Below, piece after piece: positions 32,217 to 39,865 of a stretch of DNA of 64,000 nucleotides. Source of the stretch: Elusimicrobiota bacterium (GTDB taxonomy: Bacteria > Elusimicrobiota > Elusimicrobia > Elusimicrobiales > UBA9959); NCBI GenBank assembly GCA_009773155.1, contig WOVA01000004.1, forward strand, positions 1 to 64,000. Reading direction: 5' to 3'. The notes beneath the pieces are model-generated. The model saw only the letters and a program-made list of their open reading frames with translations, did not search any database and was not told the DNA's origin. A program made the position numbers and the translations under genes. Numbering within the stretch: the stretch's first letter is position 1; each line of letters opens with the position of its first letter.

Positions 32217-32364
32217 GGGCCTCCCCCAGGGGGCCGGGCGCTTTTTGACCGCACCGGCGTCAGTCGTCGCTCACATAGCGAAGCTATTACTCGCTCCTCC
32301 TTCCTTGGTTCGCTCATAAAATCGCCCGGCCAGATTGTATCAGTTATCCTTTAACGAGCCCTTG

Positions 32365-33909
32365 CTACACCCGGATCTTGCCCAGGCTGGAAACCACCTT
32401 CATGCCTATGGCTATCCAGATCGCGCAGCCGACGAAGACGAACATGCCCAGCGGCGACCCGTAAAACTTTATCATCGTATCCGGCTGGAACATGAACATG
32501 ACGCCGACCATGACCCACGGCATGATGCCCACGACTACGGACTGGATCTTCTGCTGGGCCGTCATCGCCTTGGTCTTCTCCTCCAGCTTGGACTCCTCGC
32601 GGATGTCCACCACGATGCGCTCGAAGACCCTGGTCAGGTTGCCTCCCATCTGCCGCTGCAGCACGATGGCGCGGATCATGTAGGCGAGCATCTTGGACTC
32701 CACGCGCTCCTCCATCACGCCCAGGGCCTTCTCAAAGGGCATACCGAGCTGATAGTTCTTGATGACCAGGCCGAACTCGTCGGCGATCGGGGGGATCAGG
32801 TCCTTGGAGACCATCTCGAAGCCCTGTACCACGTCCAGGCCCGAGCGAAGACAGTTGGACAGCAGGATCAGGCCGTCCATCAGCTGCGTGTCGATCTTCT
32901 TGCCGCGGCTCTGCTTCAGCGACCGCAGCACCATGCCCGGCATCTTCATGCCCAGGTACATGCCGAAGATGCTCAGCATGAAGAACAGGAGAAGGTTGAA
33001 GGTCAGCAGGCCCAGCAGCGCGAAGAGGCCGGCCGGGATGAAAACCATGTAATGGACCTTCACCGTCATGAACTGGCGCGAGAAGTCGTCGGTCCACTTG
33101 TTGACGCGGCCCATGTAGTCGGCCGTCATCTTCTCCGTCTCCTTCTCGTTGAGCATGAAGAAAAGGCGGACGGCGGCGAAGACCAGTATCACGCCGATGA
33201 TCGTGGCCGCGACCGCGGCCAGTTCCTCGCCCCTGGAGGCCTGCCGGGGCGGCTCGTATTTGCGCGGCGGCTCGAAGACCTGGAAGAAGGCGTCCTGGGC
33301 GAGCACCGCCGAGGCGGTGACGGCCTCGGCGTAGGCCTGGGAGTTGGAACTGGAGATGGCGTCGGCGATGCTCTCCATCTGTTTCAACATAAGTGAAAAA
33401 GTGGCCAGTATGCCCCGGCCGCGGCCGTCCAGGGAGTCGTTGAGGCGCGCGCGGTAGAGCCGGTCCAGCGACATCTGGAACCGGATGCGCATGTCGGAAT
33501 ACTCCTTGACCAGCAGCGCGGGGGCGATGGAGGCGCCGCCCTGGTCCGACGGGAAGGTCTTGCGGCTTATCTCCATGAACTCGTAGAGAATGGAGACCGA
33601 GGCCTGCCAGAGGGCGGATTCGCTGATCTCGCCCTCCTCGGGGTCGCGCCAGGCCGGCTTGGTCGCCATGACGAGCACGGAATCGATCATCCACTGCGGC
33701 ATCTTCAGCCGCAGGTCGCGGCCGCGGCACTTGAAGGTGTAATCGAGTATCTTCTGCTCGCGGTCGGGCGCGAAGTAGTAGTAGAAGAGCTGCAGCTTAA
33801 GGGCCGCGCAGCTCACCTCGTCCATCTCGGCGCGCGTGAAGACGGAGGCTTCCGCCCGCGGCGCGGCGAAACAGAACAGGAGCAGCAGTATGGCGGCCGC
33901 TTTCCTCAT
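32365..33909 (-). CDS. tadB: TadB-like pilus protein with long N-terminal extension
   Basis: A 514-residue protein. A signal-like N-terminus (MRKAAAILLLLFCFAAPRAE) is followed by a ~180-residue helical extension not usual for TadB. Then come a TM (AVAATIIGVILVFAAVRLFF), two central TM segments (FIPAGLFALLGLLTFNLLLF), the F-domain (TQLMDGLILLSNCLRSGLDV, GGNLTRVFERIVVDIREESK) and C-terminal TM segments. TadB pairs with TadC at the inner membrane. The extension would be periplasmic if the signal is cleaved. The start lies 11 nt after the stop of the ATPase gene. Confidence 0.9.
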   Translation of the reverse strand: MRKAAAILLLLFCFAAPRAEASVFTRAEMDEVSCAALKLQLFYYYFAPDREQKILDYTFKCRGRDLRLKMPQWMIDSVLVMATKPAWRDPEEGEISESALWQASVSILYEFMEISRKTFPSDQGGASIAPALLVKEYSDMRIRFQMSLDRLYRARLNDSLDGRGRGILATFSLMLKQMESIADAISSSNSQAYAEAVTASAVLAQDAFFQVFEPPRKYEPPRQASRGEELAAVAATIIGVILVFAAVRLFFMLNEKETEKMTADYMGRVNKWTDDFSRQFMTVKVHYMVFIPAGLFALLGLLTFNLLLFFMLSIFGMYLGMKMPGMVLRSLKQSRGKKIDTQLMDGLILLSNCLRSGLDVVQGFEMVSKDLIPPIADEFGLVIKNYQLGMPFEKALGVMEERVESKMLAYMIRAIVLQRQMGGNLTRVFERIVVDIREESKLEEKTKAMTAQQKIQSVVVGIMPWVMVGVMFMFQPDTMIKFYGSPLGMFVFVGCAIWIAIGMKVVSSLGKIRV

Positions 33910-33919
33910 AAGACCGCCC

Positions 33920-36154
33920 CTACGGGCGCTGCCCCCCCGCGCGGGCGCGCCGCTGCTCCTCGGTCCAGAACATCTCCACCGGCACCGTGATGCCGTGGGT
34001 ATCGAAGTCCTTGAAGAACTTGGGCGGCTCTCCGGTGGCCGTGAAATAGCCGCTCACCTTCCCGGTCGCGTGGTCTATGGCCGTCTGGTGGTACTTAAAA
34101 AGGTCGTGCGTGAGGATCGTATTCTCGTCGCGGCCGGTGATCTCGGTCACGGCGGTGATCTTACGGGTGCCGTCGGAGAAACGCGTCAGCTGCACTACCA
34201 TGTGCACGGCGGAGGCGATCATCTCGCGCAGCGCCCAGATAGGCAGATCGGCGCCGGCCATGAGACACATGGCCTCCATGCGGGTCAGCGCGTCGCGCGG
34301 GGTGTTGGCGTGGATGGTGGCCAGGGAGCCCTCGTGGCCCGTATTCATGGCCTGGAGCATGTCCAGGGCCTCGGAGGACCGGACTTCGCCGACGACTATG
34401 CGGTCGGGGCGCATACGGAGGCAGTTCTTGACCAGGTCGCGGATGCTCACCTCTCCCTTGCCCTCGATGTTCGCCGGCTTGCTCTCCAGCCGGACCCAGT
34501 GATCCTGCTGCAGCCGGAGTTCGGCGACGTCCTCGACTGTGACGATGCGCTCGTCCTCGGGGATATAGCTGGACAACATGTTCAAAAAGGTCGTTTTACC
34601 GGTACCGGTGCCGCCGGAGATGATGATGTCCTTGCGCAGTTTGACGCAGGCTTTCAGGAAGTCGACGCAGTCCTGCGAGATGGAACCTTTGGTTATAAGT
34701 TCGGTGTCGGTGAAGGGCTTGGCCGAGAAGCGGCGGATGGTCAGCGTCGGGCCGGAGACGGCCAGCGGCGCGATGATGGCGTTGACGCGCGAGCCGTCCT
34801 TGAGGCGGGCGTCCACCAGCGGCACGGATTCGTCTATGCGCCGGCCCAGGGGCGCCACGATGCGCTTCATGACCTGGATGATCTGCTCGTCGTTGCGGAA
34901 CTTGTATTTGGTGAGAGTGAGCTTGCCGGCGCGTTCTATGAAGACGCGGTCCGGGGCGTTGACCATGATCTCGGTCACGGCCGGGTCGCGCATCAGCTCT
35001 TCCAGCGGGCCCAGGCCGAGGATCTCGTCGAGCAGCTCGTTGATGAACTTTACGCGCTGCTCGCGCGTCAGAACGTTGGCCGTCTCCTTCTGCAGCAGGC
35101 CGTTGATGATGCCGTCCACTTTCCTGCGCACTTCCTGGTTGGCGCCGGCGTCGTCGAGCAGCTTGATGCGCTCGGTCTCCAGCGCGGTGACCACCAGGCC
35201 GTGCATCCGCATCTTGAGCTCATCCCAGAAAGGCGGCACGTCGGCGCGCGCGCCGGCGGCCGAGACCGGGGATTTCCCTCCCGAGGCGTCCGCGGCGGCG
35301 GGCTGCTCGCGCTCCACGGCGCGCCAGAGCATATCGGAGCCGTGCGAGAATTCCACGGCCGAGACGCTGGAGACCCACTGCTTTTCCGTCGGAGGGACCT
35401 CGGCCATGCGGCCGAGCAGCACCCGCAGGATCTTGACCCACTGGCTGTTGGGCTGCTCCACTATGAGGATCTTGTTCTGGTTGGCGGCCGCCGGCAGCGC
35501 GTCCTCCCAGGGCATATAGGCCAGCACGTCGCGGCCCAGCTGCTTGAAGAACTTCTCGATTTCCTTGGGGCCGAGCGCGCCGGGCATGTCGTAGAGGTTC
35601 GAGACTATCTCGAACTTGTTCGTATTGAAATGGAGTTCGGTCACCTCGCGGAATATCCCCGCCGTGGCGTTGAGGCTGTTGGCGTTGGAATTGGTGACCC
35701 AGAACACCATATCCGAGATGTCGAAGGCGAAGACCTGCATCGGGAAATACGGGTCGACGTCGAGGAAGATGTCGAACGACTGGGAGAGCTTGGCGAGCAC
35801 CGGCATGATGAGGTCGGGCGAGAGCTTGGAGGCCTCGCTGCGCTTCTTGGAGAGCGGCAGCACGCCCACGCCCCACTGCGAGATGGGCACCTTGCCCTTC
35901 ATCAGGGCCCCGAGGGCGCTGATAGAATCGCGCCCCAGCAGGCGCACCAGCTCGGCCAGCGACGGCGGGTTGAGGCCCAGCAGCTGCGCGTGCTCCTGCC
36001 GGCACATGTGGTCCATCGGCACGATGAGCACGTTGCGCTTCTGGTAATTGGCCCACGCCAGCGCCATGTTGACCGCCAGCGTAGTGGACCCGACCCCTTC
36101 CCTGGGGCCGGTAAAGGTTATCACCCTCGGGAGGGTGCTGACCGCTTCTTCCAT
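33920..36154 (-). CDS. tadA: TadZ-TadA fusion: pilus localisation factor joined to ATPase
   Basis: A 744-residue protein. Residues 1-290 form a ParA/MinD-like TadZ/CpaE domain with the atypical P-loop [12 protein letters not shown] (16-27), in which Ser replaces the Lys of GKT, as in TadZ proteins. A Pro/Ala linker (about 285-308) follows. Residues 310-744 form the TadA/CpaF (VirB11-type) ATPase: [17 protein letters not shown], Walker A GGTGTGKT (514-521), Walker [14 protein letters not shown] (580-592) and the His box [14 protein letters not shown]. TadA powers pilin polymerisation; TadZ places the machine at the pole. The two are normally separate genes. Confidence 0.93.
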   Translation of the reverse strand: MEEAVSTLPRVITFTGPREGVGSTTLAVNMALAWANYQKRNVLIVPMDHMCRQEHAQLLGLNPPSLAELVRLLGRDSISALGALMKGKVPISQWGVGVLPLSKKRSEASKLSPDLIMPVLAKLSQSFDIFLDVDPYFPMQVFAFDISDMVFWVTNSNANSLNATAGIFREVTELHFNTNKFEIVSNLYDMPGALGPKEIEKFFKQLGRDVLAYMPWEDALPAAANQNKILIVEQPNSQWVKILRVLLGRMAEVPPTEKQWVSSVSAVEFSHGSDMLWRAVEREQPAAADASGGKSPVSAAGARADVPPFWDELKMRMHGLVVTALETERIKLLDDAGANQEVRRKVDGIINGLLQKETANVLTREQRVKFINELLDEILGLGPLEELMRDPAVTEIMVNAPDRVFIERAGKLTLTKYKFRNDEQIIQVMKRIVAPLGRRIDESVPLVDARLKDGSRVNAIIAPLAVSGPTLTIRRFSAKPFTDTELITKGSISQDCVDFLKACVKLRKDIIISGGTGTGKTTFLNMLSSYIPEDERIVTVEDVAELRLQQDHWVRLESKPANIEGKGEVSIRDLVKNCLRMRPDRIVVGEVRSSEALDMLQAMNTGHEGSLATIHANTPRDALTRMEAMCLMAGADLPIWALREMIASAVHMVVQLTRFSDGTRKITAVTEITGRDENTILTHDLFKYHQTAIDHATGKVSGYFTATGEPPKFFKDFDTHGITVPVEMFWTEEQRRARAGGQRP

Positions 36155-36167
36155 CCTTGCCGCCTCG

Positions 36168-36893
36168 CTACTTTATGATCTCGAAAGTCACGAACAGGAA
36201 CAGGGAACTCTGGTCCTCCACTATATCGGTGGAGGTGAACAGCTTGCCGAGCAGCGGGATATGCCCGAGTATCGGCACGCGGTGCTTGGAGACGTTGCGG
36301 CTGCTCTTCTTGAGGCCGCCTATGACCAGCGTCTCGCCGCTCTTGAGCTCCACCTCCGTCTGGATCTGCCTGGTGATCATCGAAGGGATAGTGGTGCCGC
36401 CCACGACCACCGGCTTGGAATAGTCCGGGTTGGAGACCTCGAGGGCTATCTGCACGTCCACAGTGTCTTTTTTGTCGGTCAGGACCACCGGCAGGACCTG
36501 CAGGATGACGCCGTGCTTCTTGAACTCGGCGCCCACGCCCTGGTTGTTGGAATAGGGGACCGGCACCTCGCCGCCGACCGTGAAGTTGGCCTGCGAGCCG
36601 CTCTTGGCTATGACCTTGGGGTTGGAGAGCAGCTGGGCCTTGCCCTCGGTCTCCAGGAGCTTGAGCGAGGTGCTCAGCTGCGTCTTGCGCTCGAACTCGC
36701 CCAGGCGGATGATGCCGGGGATAGACTTCTCGCTGAACTCGAAGATCTGGGTCCAGGAGAAACCGCGCGTCTTCTGAATGGAGCCGCTTATCTCCACGAT
36801 GTCCGCGCTGACGGCCACCATCTGCGTCTTCTGGGCCAGCGCCGGCGCCGCCAGGAAGGCGGCGAAGGCGAGGGTCAGTATCGTTCGTTTCAT
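36168..36893 (-). CDS. Short secretin (RcpA/CpaC-like)
   Basis: A 241-residue protein with a signal peptide (MKRTILTLAFAAFLAAPALA). The rest is a secretin core: VAVSADIVEISGSIQKTRGF, LLSNPKVIAKSGSQANFTVG, GEVPVPY, TEVELKSGETLVIGGL and VPILGHIPLLGKLFTS. RcpA/CpaC proteins usually exceed 400 residues because of N-terminal BON or N-domains; only part of the last N-domain could fit here. It would form the outer-membrane pore of the Flp pilus, perhaps with the missing domains supplied by another protein. Confidence 0.9.
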   Translation of the reverse strand: MKRTILTLAFAAFLAAPALAQKTQMVAVSADIVEISGSIQKTRGFSWTQIFEFSEKSIPGIIRLGEFERKTQLSTSLKLLETEGKAQLLSNPKVIAKSGSQANFTVGGEVPVPYSNNQGVGAEFKKHGVILQVLPVVLTDKKDTVDVQIALEVSNPDYSKPVVVGGTTIPSMITRQIQTEVELKSGETLVIGGLKKSSRNVSKHRVPILGHIPLLGKLFTSTDIVEDQSSLFLFVTFEIIK

Positions 36894-36918
36894 CTAAATC
36901 CTCCGGGGCAGGGGGCCG

Positions 36919-37677
36919 TTACGACTTTATCAGTTTCCTGAAACTGGCGATCTCCATCGGGTGCAGCTCTATGTCGCCCAGGCCGCGCACTATCACGGAG
37001 ACCTCGCCGGTCTTGGCTGAAAGGGAGAGGTACTGCGCCTCGTTGGGGTTGAGCGCCATGCTCAGCACGCCCTTGTCGGAGAAGGCCTGGTCGGCGGCTT
37101 CCTTGCCGGCCTTATCCTTGGCCATCCCCCCCGACATGCCCTGGCCGAGATTGGACCCCACGCCCAGGACCAGGACGTTCTGGAGTATGGTGGCGGTGAC
37201 CTTTTCCTTCTTGCCGTCGCCCATGAAGGCGTCGAAAGTGACCAGCACGTCCACGCGGTCACCGGGCTTGACCAGGCGGAGCAGTTCGTTCTCCAGCGGC
37301 AGGATGCAGCCGCGATAGCCGGGCGGGACCTTGACGCTGAGTCCCGCCTCGGGGCTCAGCGAGACCAGCGCGCTCTGCGTGACCTGGTTGCCCTTGGGGA
37401 TCCGGATGGAGGTGACGAGATTGGCGACATGTTTGATGTCCGAGGGGCTGCGCACCTCGTAAACGTCCTGCTGCATATACTTGCGCGGCACCTGTATGAC
37501 CTCGACGAGGTCTTCCTTGATGACCGTGCGGGACGGCAGGTCGAACCTGGCGACGAGGACCTGGCCTACCTCGTAGGCCTTGGCCAGGTTCTTCTCTTTC
37601 TGCGAGAGTATCCACCAGTAGATCATGGCCGCGCCGAGCGCCAGCAGCAGCGGTAGCAGGAATCCTTTCTTTTCCAT
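36919..37677 (-). CDS. cpaB: CpaB/RcpC pilus assembly protein
   Basis: A 252-residue protein: N-terminal TM (about 6-22, LLPLLLALGAAMIYWWILSQ), then a SAF domain (VGQVLVARFDLPSRTVIKED), VTSIRIPKGNQVTQSALV and the CpaB core VPPGYRGCILPLENELLRLV, KPGDRVDVLVTFD. CpaB lies in the periplasm and stabilises the secretin. A promoter-like region with the AACAGTTATTTAACA motif precedes it. Confidence 0.92.
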   Translation of the reverse strand: MEKKGFLLPLLLALGAAMIYWWILSQKEKNLAKAYEVGQVLVARFDLPSRTVIKEDLVEVIQVPRKYMQQDVYEVRSPSDIKHVANLVTSIRIPKGNQVTQSALVSLSPEAGLSVKVPPGYRGCILPLENELLRLVKPGDRVDVLVTFDAFMGDGKKEKVTATILQNVLVLGVGSNLGQGMSGGMAKDKAGKEAADQAFSDKGVLSMALNPNEAQYLSLSAKTGEVSVIVRGLGDIELHPMEIASFRKLIKS

Positions 37678-37725
37678 AAACGGAGCACCTCTGATTTATA
37701 GTTTACCGGACCCCGGTTACAGGGG

Positions 37726-37740
37726 TGTTAAATAACTGTT
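37726..37740 (-). promoter_or_regulatory. Direct-repeat motif upstream of cpaB
   Basis: AACAGTTATTTAACA on the minus strand, one base different from the motif at 21351-21365. A small hairpin (ACCCC/GGGGT) and CTATAAAT follow before the cpaB ATG. The spacing to the -10-like sequence is longer (about 25 nt) than at the pilin promoter. Confidence 0.5.
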
Positions 37741-37749
37741 AAATCGTTG

Positions 37750-38226
37750 CTACTGGAAGAACGGCTTCTCCACCGGCATGCGCAATACCACCTTTATCAT
37801 CTTGCTGTGCTTCCGCTGGGGAGGGTCTGAGAGGATATAGCTCGCGCCCGGGAAGACCAGCCTGGCCGGGTAGAACAGGGTCACCTGCAGATCATGGGTG
37901 TCGGCCTTGGCCTGCCTGTCAAAGCCCGTCGACACGCAGGTCGCGTCCGCGACGATATCGTTCCTGGTGGGGAACATCTCGTGGAGGACGTCCTTCATCC
38001 TCATATTGGCCTTGCCGTGGTCGCACCTATCGGAGGTTTCGCCTCCCTTGGGCCCCGCCACCAGAGAACCTATGCGGGACAGTTCGTAGGCGCTGTGATG
38101 GGCCAGGATGGTCTGGAAGGCCAGGTTGCCGAGCTCCATGATAAGGAAGAGCATCAGCATGAACACCGGGAGCACAAGCAGCAGCTCCACGGTGACCTGG
38201 CCTTTCCTGCGTTCAGCCCGCTCCAT
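37750..38226 (-). CDS. tadE: TadE-like pseudopilin
   Basis: A 158-residue protein. The start at 38226 gives the short basic leader MERAERRKGQ, which continues VTVELLLVLPVFMLMLFLIM; Gly precedes the cut and Glu is at +5, then one hydrophobic helix and a periplasmic part with cysteines (SDRCDHGK, ADATCVS). TadE is processed like pilins and needed for Flp pilus formation. Upstream in-frame codons run into palindrome A6 and are not counted as coding. Confidence 0.88.
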   Translation of the reverse strand: MERAERRKGQVTVELLLVLPVFMLMLFLIMELGNLAFQTILAHHSAYELSRIGSLVAGPKGGETSDRCDHGKANMRMKDVLHEMFPTRNDIVADATCVSTGFDRQAKADTHDLQVTLFYPARLVFPGASYILSDPPQRKHSKMIKVVLRMPVEKPFFQ

Positions 38227-38259
38227 CTCCGCTCCTCGCGCCTGCCCGGCGTAATGTCC

Positions 38260-38319
38260 GTTCCCGGCCGCCCCGCCGGGGACGCCATTCAGCATGGTGT
38301 CCCCGGGGCGGCCGGGAAC
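38260..38319. repeat. Palindrome A6 with extended arms
   Basis: The A core (38278-38304, one arm mismatch) is nested in a longer perfect inverted repeat, GTTCCCGGCCGCCCCG / CGGGGCGGCCGGGAAC, making a ~60-bp hairpin between the Flp pilin and tadE genes. It could act as an attenuator or RNA-processing site in this operon. Confidence 0.92.
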
Positions 38320-38347
38320 GGCGGCGCCCGGCTGGTCCGCTTCGCTC

Positions 38348-38536
38348 TTAGCGGTTGCCGCCGCTGGAGCCCAGCGAGCCGGCCGCGCCGCTGATCATAC
38401 CCTGTATGCTCTGGAAGAGACCGGGCATGTAGTTCTTGAGCGCCATGCCGGCGATGAGCACCACGCCCACCACGACCGCGAGCATCAGCAGATATTCCAC
38501 CGTATTCTGACCTTTTCTGTTCTTAAGCAGTTTCAT
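38348..38536 (-). CDS. flp: Flp pilin (main candidate)
   Basis: A 62-residue pilin: leader MKLLKNRKG, then QNTVEYLLMLAVVVGVVLIA, with Gly at -1, Glu-Tyr at +5/+6, and a short glycine-rich C-terminus. The start at 38536 has a GGAGG ribosome-binding site. This is the most canonical Flp pilin of the three in the window and is probably the major subunit. Confidence 0.92.
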   Translation of the reverse strand: MKLLKNRKGQNTVEYLLMLAVVVGVVLIAGMALKNYMPGLFQSIQGMISGAAGSLGSSGGNR

Positions 38537-38612
38537 TATCGAAACCTCCGCGGAGTCTGTGTCCAAAGGATTATATATTATTTAGGGCGGCCGCCGCGGC
38601 CGGCCGCAGAAC

Positions 38613-38786
38613 TCAGGGCAGCGCCTCGTATTTACGCATTATGACCGTGCCGCCCTCGCGGAACTGGGCGGTCAGGTACCACTGCATCACCCTGTATATC
38701 ATCACGAAAGCGATCAGCAGGGCGGTGGTCACCAGGATATACTCCACCGCGGTCTGACCGCGCCGCCTGTTTGCCGGTGTCTTCAT
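38613..38786 (-). CDS. Flp-type pilin or pseudopilin
   Basis: A 57-residue protein: leader MKTPANRRRG, then QTAVEYILVTTALLIAFVMI and a charged tail (QFREGGTVIMRKYEALP). The start at 38786 has GGGAG upstream. The Flp cleavage and Glu-Tyr signature are intact; the tail is more charged than in the neighbouring pilin, so it may be a minor subunit. Confidence 0.88.
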   Translation of the reverse strand: MKTPANRRRGQTAVEYILVTTALLIAFVMIYRVMQWYLTAQFREGGTVIMRKYEALP

Positions 38787-38843
38787 CGCTCTCCCGCTCA
38801 GGCCGCCTGAGACGCATAGCGTTTGTCGCGGCACAGCCATAGG

Positions 38844-39836
38844 CTAGAACTGCATCTTGACTGAAAGCTGATTGGACTTGCCCAGCGCCCCGTAGGGGAC
38901 CAGGGCGTAGTCGACCCCGATGCCGTAGCCCAGCGACTGGGCCGTGTAGATGCCCACGCCGAAGCTCCAGCCGCTGGCCTCGGTGAGGCCGAACCGGTCC
39001 AGGGATTCGTCGTAGCTCTTGCCGAAATCGCTGGTGCCCGTATACCCCGCCCGGAAAGACACCTTGCCGACCTGCAGCAATTCCTCCGGCAGGCTGAACT
39101 CCACGCCGCCGCCCAGGCTGGCCGCGCCGCGGTCGCTGTACTTCTTGTTCTCCACTACGAAAGTGAAGAAGGGGTTGGGAGAGAAGACGGCCCCCAGCCG
39201 CTGTATCTGCACCACTTCCTTCTCGCTGCCGGAATAGTTCTGGCCGCTCCAGCCGAGGGAGAGCTTGCGCCCCAGCCGCAGCGAGGCGCCGAGGTCGAAG
39301 ACGTAGTTCCGGTAGGACGCGCTGTGATTGTCCTCCAGCACGCTCTTGACCGAGGCGCCCAGCGAGAACCTCTCCAGGAAGAAGGACTTGGCCAGCGCCA
39401 GCGTGGCGTAGGCGTTATTCACCTTGACGTCGGCGGAGTGCTGCCGTATGCCGGCGGAATCGCGCACGTCGAAATCCTCTATGCTGTAATAGGCGACGTT
39501 GAGGCCGATGACCGACTGGCCTATCGGGTGGACATAGGCCAGGTACTGGCCGCCGTAGCCGCCGAACCAGCTGAGGTAGGAGAAGCTGAACTCGCGCAGC
39601 TGCGAGGTGGCGATGCCCGCGGGGTTTATGTTAAGAGCCTCGGCGCCCTCCACCAGGGCCGCGCCTGAGTTGCCCAGCGCCTGCGCCCTGGGCGAGCCCG
39701 TGGGGATCTTCATGAACACGGCCCCATAGGCGCCCGCGCTCGCGTCCGCGGCGCTGAGCGGCGCCGGCGGGCAGCAGAGCGCCGCCGCCAGCAGCGCCGC
39801 GGGCAGCCCCGCATATGAACGTTTCATGTTCTTCAT
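38844..39836 (-). CDS. PorV/PorQ-family outer-membrane protein
   Basis: A 330-residue protein with signal peptide (cleaved near LSAADASAG). The family start GAYGAVFMKIPTGSPRAQAL and ALNINPAGIA motifs are clear, followed by alternating beta strands ending in the aromatic QLSVKMQF, typical of a barrel C-terminus. PorV-like proteins in Bacteroidetes shuttle type IX substrates; in other phyla their role is less clear. Here the gene sits between a FlgD-repeat surface protein and the Flp pilin genes. Confidence 0.85.
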   Translation of the reverse strand: MKNMKRSYAGLPAALLAAALCCPPAPLSAADASAGAYGAVFMKIPTGSPRAQALGNSGAALVEGAEALNINPAGIATSQLREFSFSYLSWFGGYGGQYLAYVHPIGQSVIGLNVAYYSIEDFDVRDSAGIRQHSADVKVNNAYATLALAKSFFLERFSLGASVKSVLEDNHSASYRNYVFDLGASLRLGRKLSLGWSGQNYSGSEKEVVQIQRLGAVFSPNPFFTFVVENKKYSDRGAASLGGGVEFSLPEELLQVGKVSFRAGYTGTSDFGKSYDESLDRFGLTEASGWSFGVGIYTAQSLGYGIGVDYALVPYGALGKSNQLSVKMQF

Positions 39837-39865
39837 AAATTCCGCCTTTATCCCGGTTCACCGTC

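Larger units (their letters stand above)
31996..32362. mobile_element. Non-coding element with 23-bp terminal inverted repeats
   Basis: AGGGCTCGTTAAAGGATAAC (31996 onward) and its exact complement (to 32362) form 23-bp perfect ends of a 367-bp element between tadC and tadB. Inside are repeat C1 (32059-32107), repeat B1 (32170-32216) and a further imperfect inverted pair near 32130-32150 and 32270-32310 (GAGTGAGGAGCAA and its partner). It has no transposase and no clear target duplication. It looks like a MITE, or a composite built from the smaller repeats. The open frame inside (31994-32317) is repeat sequence, not a gene. Confidence 0.8.

Noticed and set aside
31994..32317. A 107-codon minus-strand frame between tadC and tadB
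   Set aside because: It is entirely made of the 367-bp inverted-repeat element including B1 and C1. The peptide matches the repeat-encoded peptides in other genes, so it is repeat sequence rather than a gene.
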